Assembly (NCBI GenBank): GCA_002424525.1
Contig: DIKJ01000139.1
Location: 7,646 to 15,944, forward strand
Direction of reading: 5' to 3'
DNA from: Bacteroidales bacterium UBA5621
GTDB lineage: Bacteria > Bacteroidota > Bacteroidia > Bacteroidales > VadinHA17
DNA: 8,299 bases
The position numbers and the translations under genes were made by a program. Position 1 is the first letter of the stretch. Every line of letters starts with the position of its first letter. Below, one piece after another: positions 1 to 6,332 of the stretch. Under the pieces are notes generated by a model, which saw only the letters and a list, made by a program, of their open reading frames with translations, searched no databases and was not told the origin of the DNA.

Positions 1-21
1 AAATAAGGATTTTTCGTTGTC

Positions 22-1281
22 TTATTTCATTCCAAAAATCAGCGGGAATCCAAAGACTACAAAAAGTATCCAGATCAGGTAAACAGGCAGATATTTCGCA
101 ATAGTTAACTCAACCTCCCTGATCGAATCTTTTTTGAAATTAATCTTGTACAGATCTATGATTATCCAGGCTAAGTTGGCTAAAATCAGAACATTCGAGC
201 CAAGCACAGCTAACCTGTTTGGTGTTATGCCAAATGCCCCCAGCCGGTAAAAAATTGCTGATAAGGCAATTAAGTCAATGATTACAGTTACAATCGAAAG
301 AATAAACAGGATCATCTCATTGAATCTATGTTTTCTGAGGATGGATGTTTCAGAGACTGAAAAGACAATTACAGCCATAACTCCTAACAGCATAATATTA
401 AATATCAATAAGAATTCACGGTCGCTGTACGGATTCTTACCTGAGATTGCCAGAGCTGTCAGGTATATTATTGCCGTGAGCAAAACCAGCGGGCTGAAAA
501 TATTGGCTATTATGGGGGCGATCTTATTGGTTAATGCTGTATAGTTTTTTATAATATATGTAGCAACTATTGGCACGGAAACTGCCCCGACTATTACAAT
601 ATTTTCCATGTAAAAGTTTTCAATGCTGATGCCAATGGCTTCAAACAACCCAATGGTAATCCCGGTCAGAATCCCACCTGCAATGATTATTAGTGCCATC
701 AGAATTGCCAGATCGCCATTATATCTTATGAATCCTATCCGCCTGAGTTTATCCTTTAAATCAAAATCTATAAAAACAAGTCCGAAAATGCACCACATCA
801 GAAGAGGCAGATGAATATACACGAGATTAACTGAGGCACTGTTATCAGCTGATGGTAATAGATTAACGTATGTTGCCAGGATCAAAAATGTGGTCAGAAT
901 CAGTGCAAGTTTTTTTATTTCAAATAACCTTTCAGTCCAGACTATATAGATAGTTAATCCCAGGAAAACAATTATCGCCGCATTCTTTTCATAAAACATG
1001 AAATCATCGAGACCGACACTTAAAATATCCGGTATTTTAATAAGAAATCCGGCTGTAAAGCACGCTGCAATTAATATTAAAATATCCGCCAGATTAATGG
1101 AATTTACCTTATCCGGTTTTTTGTCATAATCCAGCCTGATTCTCCAGTATTCAGACAATCCGGATTTTCCGATCTCCGGGTAAACCTCTTCAAAACCAGA
1201 TTCGAAACCGTTTTTGTCGTCACGATACAACTGTTCAAGTTTTTCCGGATCGTTGATGAATTCTTTGATTTTTGCTTTCAT
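22..1281 (-). CDS. DUF4153-like polytopic membrane protein
   Basis: This encodes a 419-residue integral membrane protein of unknown function. The first 60 residues are soluble and charged. About ten or eleven hydrophobic helices follow, roughly at residues 62-82, 99-117, 123-142, 151-172, 190-214, 224-244, 258-279, 288-308, 320-345, 355-378 and 396-416. The C-terminal stretch around residues 344-378 (Tyr-Arg-Leu then GITPNRLAVLG) resembles the signature I associate with DUF4153 proteins of Bacteroidota, which is the basis for the family call. The ATG at 1281 is chosen because the charged N-terminal region begins there; no Shine-Dalgarno sequence is visible. It lies 80 bases downstream of the winged-helix regulator on the same strand and could be co-transcribed with it. 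The gene is clearly more AT-rich than the formate dehydrogenase genes. No catalytic motif is visible, and a transport or sensing role would be speculation. Confidence 0.75.
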   Translation of the reverse strand: MKAKIKEFINDPEKLEQLYRDDKNGFESGFEEVYPEIGKSGLSEYWRIRLDYDKKPDKVNSINLADILILIAACFTAGFLIKIPDILSVGLDDFMFYEKNAAIIVFLGLTIYIVWTERLFEIKKLALILTTFLILATYVNLLPSADNSASVNLVYIHLPLLMWCIFGLVFIDFDLKDKLRRIGFIRYNGDLAILMALIIIAGGILTGITIGLFEAIGISIENFYMENIVIVGAVSVPIVATYIIKNYTALTNKIAPIIANIFSPLVLLTAIIYLTALAISGKNPYSDREFLLIFNIMLLGVMAVIVFSVSETSILRKHRFNEMILFILSIVTVIIDLIALSAIFYRLGAFGITPNRLAVLGSNVLILANLAWIIIDLYKINFKKDSIREVELTIAKYLPVYLIWILFVVFGFPLIFGMK

Positions 1282-1361
1282 TGGTTATTGCGGTTATAAT
1301 TACAAAGAATAAATAACTCAAGTTGCCGGGTGCTGCCTGCCCTTAGATTAAATACAAGAAA

Positions 1362-1658
1362 CTATTGCTTCCTTATAAGGCCCTCAAGAGCTTTCAAATG
1401 TTGTCTGAATCCGGCAATGCCCGTTTCAGTTGCCGAGTAGCTTGTATTTGGTTTGCGGCCGATGAATTGCTTGTTTACCTTTATCATCCCCTTCTCCTCC
1501 AATGCCTTCAGATGACTGGCAAGGTTACCGTCGGTTACGTCCAGAGCCTCTTTCAGGCTGTTGAAATCATATGATTGGTTCACCATTAAAACTGACATGA
1601 TCCCTAGCCTGATCCTGCTCTCAAAAATCTTGTTTATGTTCGCAATAAGATCCTTCAT
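1362..1658 (-). CDS. Small winged-helix transcriptional regulator
   Basis: This is a 98-residue stand-alone DNA-binding protein. It is almost entirely one winged helix-turn-helix of the MarR/ArsR-like type, resembling the single-domain winged-helix family Pfam calls HTH_34. Residues 1-30 form the first helices. Residues 33-57 are the HTH, with the recognition helix near DGNLASHLKALEEKG. Residues 58-78 are the wing, with an Arg-Lys-Pro turn, and residues 80-96 are a C-terminal helix that probably dimerises. No effector or metal-binding domain is present. An open frame continues upstream to 2069, but that part is the other frame of the membrane-protein gene. The ATG at 1658 is chosen because the family homology starts there and because it overlaps the upstream stop codon as ATGA, which suggests translational coupling. 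The regulator probably controls its own cassette, perhaps by sensing through the co-encoded membrane proteins; that link is inference. Confidence 0.85.
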   Translation of the reverse strand: MKDLIANINKIFESRIRLGIMSVLMVNQSYDFNSLKEALDVTDGNLASHLKALEEKGMIKVNKQFIGRKPNTSYSATETGIAGFRQHLKALEGLIRKQ

Positions 1659-2290
1659 GCCCCGTATCTTCTGTACATTGCCGCTCCGTAGATTATGTGA
1701 AGTATGCCAAAACCGAATATCCAGAATATGAGACCCCAGCCCGGAACAAATGCTGATGTGAGTCCGGTAATTATCTCCAGCAGCCCGAGGTAAAAGATCT
1801 CGCCAAAGGTGAATTTTCCGGCATTTACGAGCGCCAGGCCGTAAAAAATGAGGAAACAGGGAACGATCAGCTGTAAATGACTCTGAACCAGTAGCACAAT
1901 AATGAAAACACCTCCTGTTATCAGAGGTATGAGAAGGTTTATCAGCAACCTTTTTGAAACCGGGGTCCAGAAATTCTTCCCATCCTTCCTGGCCTTTCTT
2001 AACGAAAACCAGAGGGCAAACAGCACAGAAAGCACAAGCACTGCGGCGGCATCTGCCATAAGCAGCCATCTGACGGAAAAAGTCTCATTGCGCGGCAGGC
2101 TCCTGAAATATTCATCGTACTGAATGCTCCCACTGTCAAGAATAAGAAAATAAGCAACAAATGCTCCGGCTAATGCCGTAATCCCGGCAAAAAGTCCCGA
2201 AAGGCCGCTGAGAGAAAGAAATCTTGTAGACTCTTCCATCATCTTCCTGATCGCCTTTATATCCTCTATGGATTGTAAATCATCTTTCAT
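1655..2290 (-). CDS. Six-helix membrane protein coupled to the regulator
   Basis: This is a 211-residue hydrophobic protein whose family I do not recognise by name. A soluble N-terminal stretch of about 22 residues, rich in Asp, Glu and Lys, precedes six likely membrane helices near residues 25-50, 75-97, 113-135, 139-158, 162-182 and 184-206. The protein ends in a positively charged tail (YRRYGA). The frame is open further upstream to 2383. The ATG at 2290 is preferred because the Bacteroidota-type promoter at 2311-2341 lies inside the longer version, and the upstream extension does not look like the rest of the protein. Its TGA stop overlaps the ATG of the winged-helix gene by 4 bases. Pairs of a small helical membrane protein and a one-domain winged-helix protein are common in Bacteroidota, to my recollection. 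The membrane protein may tether, sense for or be regulated by its partner, but the sequence does not decide which. Confidence 0.75.
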   Translation of the reverse strand: MKDDLQSIEDIKAIRKMMEESTRFLSLSGLSGLFAGITALAGAFVAYFLILDSGSIQYDEYFRSLPRNETFSVRWLLMADAAAVLVLSVLFALWFSLRKARKDGKNFWTPVSKRLLINLLIPLITGGVFIIVLLVQSHLQLIVPCFLIFYGLALVNAGKFTFGEIFYLGLLEIITGLTSAFVPGWGLIFWIFGFGILHIIYGAAMYRRYGA

Positions 2291-2310
2291 AATAAAAGTA
2301 CTTTGAGTTA

Positions 2311-2341
2311 CAAAGTTAAATAATATTTTACTGAAATGCAA
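2311..2341 (-). promoter_or_regulatory. Bacteroidota-type promoter for the membrane/regulator cassette
   Basis: Read on the minus strand, a TTG at 2341-2339 is followed after exactly 20 bases by TAACTTTG at 2318-2311. This fits the TTG / TAnnTTTG promoter pattern of Bacteroidota housekeeping sigma factors. Transcription would start about 5-8 bases further on, leaving a leader of only about 15 bases before the ATG at 2290. The AT-rich spacer is consistent. The match is exact at the -7 box; the -33 element is short and could arise by chance. Confidence 0.6.
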
Positions 2342-2431
2342 GTTTTTTTTAATATAGAATTTAGTTGCCGGTTGATTGAACATTCATTCACCACCCCCAT
2401 CTCTTTAGTTCCGGTTGCCATAGAAAGGGGT

Positions 2432-2480
2432 CACTAAGGTAAGCACAAAGGATCCACGAAGGATTTTTTCAACACCAAGA
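2432..2480. repeat. Degenerate CACNAAGG repeat cluster
   Basis: There are four copies of an 8-base unit: CACTAAGG (2432), CACAAAGG (2444), CACGAAGG (2455) and CACCAAGA (2473). The unit starts are 12, 11 and 18 bases apart. On the other strand the units read as CCTTNGTG. The fourth base is T, A, G and C in turn, while the flanking bases are almost invariant. Similar CTTNGTG arrays occur between genes in many environmental bacterial genomes, from memory. Here the cluster sits between the divergent promoters of the membrane cassette and the ATP-grasp gene. Confidence 0.55.
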
Positions 2481-2501
2481 GTGTGTTTATAAGTTTAATT
2501 T

Positions 2502-2509
2502 TAAGTTTG
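2502..2509 (+). promoter_or_regulatory. Candidate -7 box for the ATP-grasp gene
   Basis: TAAGTTTG is an exact match to the Bacteroidota TAnnTTTG box, about 67 bases before the ATG at 2577. No TTG lies at the expected 17-23 bases upstream, so only half the promoter is supported. A weaker alternative, TAGTTTCG, lies at 2552-2559. Confidence 0.35.
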
Positions 2510-2576
2510 ATATTTCTCCCCGCTTTTCTTACATTTTTCAAACATTTATTTTAGTTTCGCCATATATCACTTTTCT

Positions 2577-3593
2577 ATGAAGGTTCTCGTACTGTATAAT
2601 CTTGATCCCGGATGGAACGTATTGGAAATCAACGATGCCCGAAAATCCGGCGAAGCGGTCTTTGAATCGCTGAAAGAAGAAGGAATTGAAACATATATTG
2701 AGGAACTGAACGACCCATATCTGGGAAAACTCCTCGACAGATACAATCCGGACAATACTATTGTTTTTAACCTCTGTGAAACACTGTCCGGTATCCAGCA
2801 CAGCGAAAGCAGGGTTCTGGAGATCATTGAATCCATGGGATTCACATATACCGGGAACATGCCGGAGGTTATTGAAATGAGCTACGACAAACAGAAGGTG
2901 AAAAGTATTCTTGATTCGCTGGGTATCAGAGTTCCTTACGGAGCAGTACTTGCCCCTGAAGAGGCCTCCAACTGGACCCTCTTCCCTGCTATTGTGAAAC
3001 CTTCGCGTGAACATTGCAGTCTTACCATCACAGAAAAATCTGTGGTTTACGATACAGATTCCCTCCGGCACCAGATTATGCTGGTGAACAATGAGCTGAA
3101 ACAGCCTGCCCTTGTAGAGGATTTTATTGACGGACGTGAATTTCACGTGTCAGTTTGGAACAATGAATCCCCCGAGATATTGCCTCCTGCAGAGATGGAT
3201 TTTTCGGCTTTCCGCGAAGCCAGGGAAAGACTGTGTACGTACGACTCGAAGTTTTTGCCCGGATCTGACCATTATGACAAGATAGAGACTCTGATACCTG
3301 CCCCGCTTGACGAAAAACTTCTTAAAAACCTCGAAGAAAAAGTCCTGACAGCGTGGAGGGGATTCGGGTGCCTCGACTATGCCCGGTTTGATTTCCGCCT
3401 GCGCGATGATAAGTTCTATCTCCTCGATATAAATCCCAACAACGATATCAGTATTGATACCAGCTTCGCGCTGGCGGCAGAAATGACCAGTTATTCATAC
3501 AGCCGGATGGTAAAGCGGATCGCAATGATGGCAGCCGAAAGACACCCGGTTTTTGGAGAAAGACTCTCCTTGCTCCGAAAAGAGGCCAGCTGA
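2577..3593 (+). CDS. D-Ala-D-Ala-ligase-like ATP-grasp enzyme
   Basis: This is a 338-residue, probably cytosolic ATP-grasp ligase. It would join a carboxylate to an amine through an acyl-phosphate. Residues 1-95 form the N-terminal domain, with VFNLCE (63-68) and YTGN (91-94) as in Ddl enzymes. The central domain has the ATP-binding lysines Lys105 (in SYDKQKVK) and Lys141 (in IVKPS), and the adenine-contact segment Glu181-Asp-Phe-Ile. The C-terminal domain carries the Mg2+ residues Asp272 (in ARFDF), Asp284 and Asn286 (in DINPNND), and Arg270. The core ATP machinery therefore looks intact. Two Ddl hallmarks are missing: the N-terminal GG-S-E-H/R motif and the Gly-Ser-Ser loop after KPS, replaced here by REHCSLTI. 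The C-terminal motif resembles Ddl-like enzymes of unknown substrate. It is a monocistronic plus-strand gene converging on the formate dehydrogenase gene. It is unlikely to be the housekeeping Ddl; its substrate is unknown. Confidence 0.8.
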   Translation: MKVLVLYNLDPGWNVLEINDARKSGEAVFESLKEEGIETYIEELNDPYLGKLLDRYNPDNTIVFNLCETLSGIQHSESRVLEIIESMGFTYTGNMPEVIEMSYDKQKVKSILDSLGIRVPYGAVLAPEEASNWTLFPAIVKPSREHCSLTITEKSVVYDTDSLRHQIMLVNNELKQPALVEDFIDGREFHVSVWNNESPEILPPAEMDFSAFREARERLCTYDSKFLPGSDHYDKIETLIPAPLDEKLLKNLEEKVLTAWRGFGCLDYARFDFRLRDDKFYLLDINPNNDISIDTSFALAAEMTSYSYSRMVKRIAMMAAERHPVFGERLSLLRKEAS

Positions 3594-3595
3594 GA

Positions 3596-6328
3596 TCAGA
3601 TCTTTATGATCCTTACTGCCGACAGCTTGAACGGAGCTATACGGCTGTAGGGATCCAGTTCATCTCTGGTGAGACGGTTGACCTGCGATTCCGTAAAGTG
3701 CCAGGGCATGAACATCTCTCCTTCGAGTACTTCCTCCGAAATTCTGACGGTCGTTTCCAGTTCACCCCGGCGCGACTCTATCCTCACCCTGGCACCGTCT
3801 TCGAGGTCGTATCTTCCGGCGTCGCCGGGATGGATCTGCACAAATGACTCATCGACGAAATCCCTCAGTACTTTTGTTCTCCTCGACATGGTTGCGGTAT
3901 GATAATGATAAAGAAGTCTTCCGCTGTTGAGCATCAGGGGGTAGTCTCCGTCAGTTTGCTCATTCTGGGGAACATATTCAACCGGGAACAGTCTGCCCCG
4001 GCCCGTGGGTGTGTTGAATCCGTCGAGATACAGTGTCGGTGTGCCGGGATGATCCCTGCCGGGACAGGGCCATTGTATGCTTCCCTGCTCAAGCCTGTCA
4101 TATGATATACCTGCCATAATCGGGGTTACTCTAGCCAGCTCATCAAATATTTCGTCCTCATTCCGGTATTCAGGCATTGGCCAGCCCATCCTGCCTGCAA
4201 GCTCATGTATTATCTTCCAGTCCACCCTTGCTTCACCGGGGCATTCCACAGCTTTTCGCCCCCTCAGCACCCTTCTGTCGCTGTTCACGAAAGTACCTTC
4301 CTTTTCGGCCCACGATGAGGCAGGCAATACCACGTCGGCAAAACTGGTTGTTTCTGTAAGGAAAATATCCTGAACGACTACAAACTCCATCCTCTTAAGA
4401 GCCTCTTCCGTATGATTAAGATTGGGATCGCTTATCATGGGGTTTTCTCCCATAATGTATATTCCTTTTATCCTGCCGTCATAGCCAGCCTGCATGATCT
4501 CAACCGTCGTCAGTCCCGGTTCCGGTGAAAGGGATTCATAGGGAACACCCCACACCTCTGCAACCCGTCGCCGGTTATCGTCATTTTTAACCGGCATATA
4601 CCCCGGGTAGTTTAAAGGTGAGCAACCGACATCGGTGGCTCCCTGGACGTTGTTCTGGCCCCTGGGCGGATTGATTCCGCACCTTTCGCGGCCCACCTGA
4701 CCAGTAATGAGCATCATGTTGATTAAGCAGAACACATTGTGTGTTCCTGTAACCTGCTGGCTCATACCCATTCCTGTTGCGATCATCGCTGTTGGCGAAG
4801 TTGCATAAAGCATGGCAGCCAGGCTCAGGCTTGCGGCCGGCACTCCGGTAATCTCCGTTACATATCCGGGGGTATACCTGGCCGTCAGCTCCTCAAGCTC
4901 CTTAAAAGCCTCCAGTCCCCCCTCCACCCGTTCCTCAATGAATTTCCTGTCTGTCCAGCCATTCTTTATTATTATGTGAACCAGCCCGTTAAGTAGCGCT
5001 ATATCGGTACCAAGCTTAGGCTGCAACCAGACAGTGGCATAACGCACCAGCGGGGTCCATTTAGGGTCAACAACGATTATTTTCTGCCCTTTAACAGCAC
5101 CCCGTTTCACATACGTTGCCGTTATGGGATGGGTGTCTATAATATTGTTCCCGATAACAAACAGGCAGTCTGTAGTTTCAAAATCCTCGACGGGATTACT
5201 GCCGGCACCGTCGCCGATAGCCTTCAGAATGGCGGTGACGGTCGATGCATGGCAGAGGCGTGTACAGTAATCGATATTGTTGGTGCCGAAGGCTGTACGG
5301 ATGAATTTCTGGAACAGGTAGTTGTCTTCATTGGAGCATTTTGCCGAGGCATACCCTGCAAGTGCATCGGAGCCATATCTGTTCCTTATATCCGTAAACC
5401 GTTCTGCTATCAGGCCAAGTGCCTCATCCCAGGTTGCCTCCTTAAACGAACCATTGCGCTTGATCAGAGGCCTGGTGAGCCTGTCAGGACTATGCACGAA
5501 TTCATACCCGAACCGTCCCTTGACACATAGTCGGCCATCGTTGGGTGAGACACCCTCAACACCGTTGCTTCTCACTATCCGGCCATCCTGCACCAGAAGC
5601 TCAATCTGGCAGCCAACACCACAATAGGGACAGGTTGTAACCACCCCTGACCCGATCTTTTCAAGATTGATAACATCACGGTTGGGTTTTTCAACAATCG
5701 CGCCTGTAGGGCATAGCTGGATACACTCACCGCATCCGTCGCACTCACTCCCGCCCCATATTCCGGTTCCGGCAATGATGAAGGAATTAATACCTCTGTC
5801 GGTAAAAGAGAGTACGTTCTTCCCCTGAACCTCATCACACGCTTTTATGCACCGAAAGCACTTAATGCACTTTGAAGGATCATAGGTCAGTACCGGGGAG
5901 GAGTCGTCCTTTTCGAATTTAAGTTTCTCCCAGACTGGCTTAAAATACCTGTTCTCCGGGCTATCGAGTCCGTACCTTTGGACAAGCTCCCTCAGCTCAT
6001 CAGGATAGGTGCCGTCATAAGCATCGTTGTGCTCATACAGAAGGTAGTCCAGGAGAAGTTTTCTCGTAGCCTCAAGCTCCCGGTCAAAGGCTGTAACCTT
6101 CATTCCTTCAGCTACCTTTACGGTACACGAAGTAATCAGACCTCTCATCCCCTCTATTTTTACCAGGCAGAGCCTGCATGCCCCGGTGGGTGTCAGCTTG
6201 CGGTGATAACACAATCCGGGAATGGCAATCCCGTTCCTGCGGGCAATCTCCAGAAGATTAGAATCATCAGGCGCCTCAATCGTTCTGCCGTCAATTGTGA
6301 AGGTAACCATCTCTTTCGCTTGTAACAT
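3596..6328 (-). CDS. fdhF: Formate dehydrogenase catalytic subunit with NuoG-like N-terminus
   Basis: This is the 910-residue Mo/W-bis-MGD subunit that interconverts formate and CO2 in the cytoplasm. In order it has: a [2Fe-2S] ferredoxin domain (Cys40, Cys51, Cys54, Cys68); a region where NuoG-type proteins bind a His-Cys-Cys-Cys cluster; two [4Fe-4S] sites (Cys154/157/160/164 and Cys196/199/202/206); and the molybdopterin oxidoreductase domain with its own [4Fe-4S] (Cys233/236/240/268) followed by Lys270. The catalytic residue is Cys359, coded by TGC so not selenocysteine, followed by His360. The conserved RGQNNVQG motif is at 556-563, and the C-terminal dinucleotide-binding domain starts near residue 797. 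Unusually, the His-Cys-Cys-Cys site keeps only His100. The start is 4 bases after the stop of the NuoF-like gene; a second ATG at 6310 (MVTFTIDG) is also plausible. The length is normal for NAD+-linked enzymes. There is no Tat signal. A related molybdopterin oxidase is less likely. Confidence 0.93.
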   Translation of the reverse strand: MLQAKEMVTFTIDGRTIEAPDDSNLLEIARRNGIAIPGLCYHRKLTPTGACRLCLVKIEGMRGLITSCTVKVAEGMKVTAFDRELEATRKLLLDYLLYEHNDAYDGTYPDELRELVQRYGLDSPENRYFKPVWEKLKFEKDDSSPVLTYDPSKCIKCFRCIKACDEVQGKNVLSFTDRGINSFIIAGTGIWGGSECDGCGECIQLCPTGAIVEKPNRDVINLEKIGSGVVTTCPYCGVGCQIELLVQDGRIVRSNGVEGVSPNDGRLCVKGRFGYEFVHSPDRLTRPLIKRNGSFKEATWDEALGLIAERFTDIRNRYGSDALAGYASAKCSNEDNYLFQKFIRTAFGTNNIDYCTRLCHASTVTAILKAIGDGAGSNPVEDFETTDCLFVIGNNIIDTHPITATYVKRGAVKGQKIIVVDPKWTPLVRYATVWLQPKLGTDIALLNGLVHIIIKNGWTDRKFIEERVEGGLEAFKELEELTARYTPGYVTEITGVPAASLSLAAMLYATSPTAMIATGMGMSQQVTGTHNVFCLINMMLITGQVGRERCGINPPRGQNNVQGATDVGCSPLNYPGYMPVKNDDNRRRVAEVWGVPYESLSPEPGLTTVEIMQAGYDGRIKGIYIMGENPMISDPNLNHTEEALKRMEFVVVQDIFLTETTSFADVVLPASSWAEKEGTFVNSDRRVLRGRKAVECPGEARVDWKIIHELAGRMGWPMPEYRNEDEIFDELARVTPIMAGISYDRLEQGSIQWPCPGRDHPGTPTLYLDGFNTPTGRGRLFPVEYVPQNEQTDGDYPLMLNSGRLLYHYHTATMSRRTKVLRDFVDESFVQIHPGDAGRYDLEDGARVRIESRRGELETTVRISEEVLEGEMFMPWHFTESQVNRLTRDELDPYSRIAPFKLSAVRIIKI

Positions 6329-6332
6329 TTTA

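Noticed and set aside
1320..1345. Possible terminator after the winged-helix gene
   Set aside because: Only a short GGG/CCC stem could be drawn, and no T-run follows on the minus strand, so read-through to the DUF4153-like gene remains likely.
1659..2069. N-terminal extension of the winged-helix gene (Cys-rich, about 137 residues)
   Set aside because: It is the alternate frame of the membrane-protein gene, has no hydrophobic or domain pattern of its own, and the regulator has a proper ATG at 1658.
2291..2383. Longer N-terminus of the six-helix membrane protein starting at 2383
   Set aside because: The extension spans the promoter at 2311-2341 and is Lys/Phe/Asn-rich, as expected from translated AT-rich intergenic DNA.
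2538..3146. 202-codon minus-strand open frame opposite the ATP-grasp gene
   Set aside because: It is antisense to a gene with clear ATP-grasp motifs and has no recognisable domain; it looks like a codon-bias shadow.
5252..5254. Possible selenocysteine at the catalytic position of formate dehydrogenase
   Set aside because: The codon is TGC (Cys), not TGA, so no SECIS element is needed.
5129..5530. 133-codon plus-strand open frame opposite the formate dehydrogenase gene
   Set aside because: It lies wholly within the conserved catalytic domain on the other strand, and its cysteines come from complementary codons of that gene.
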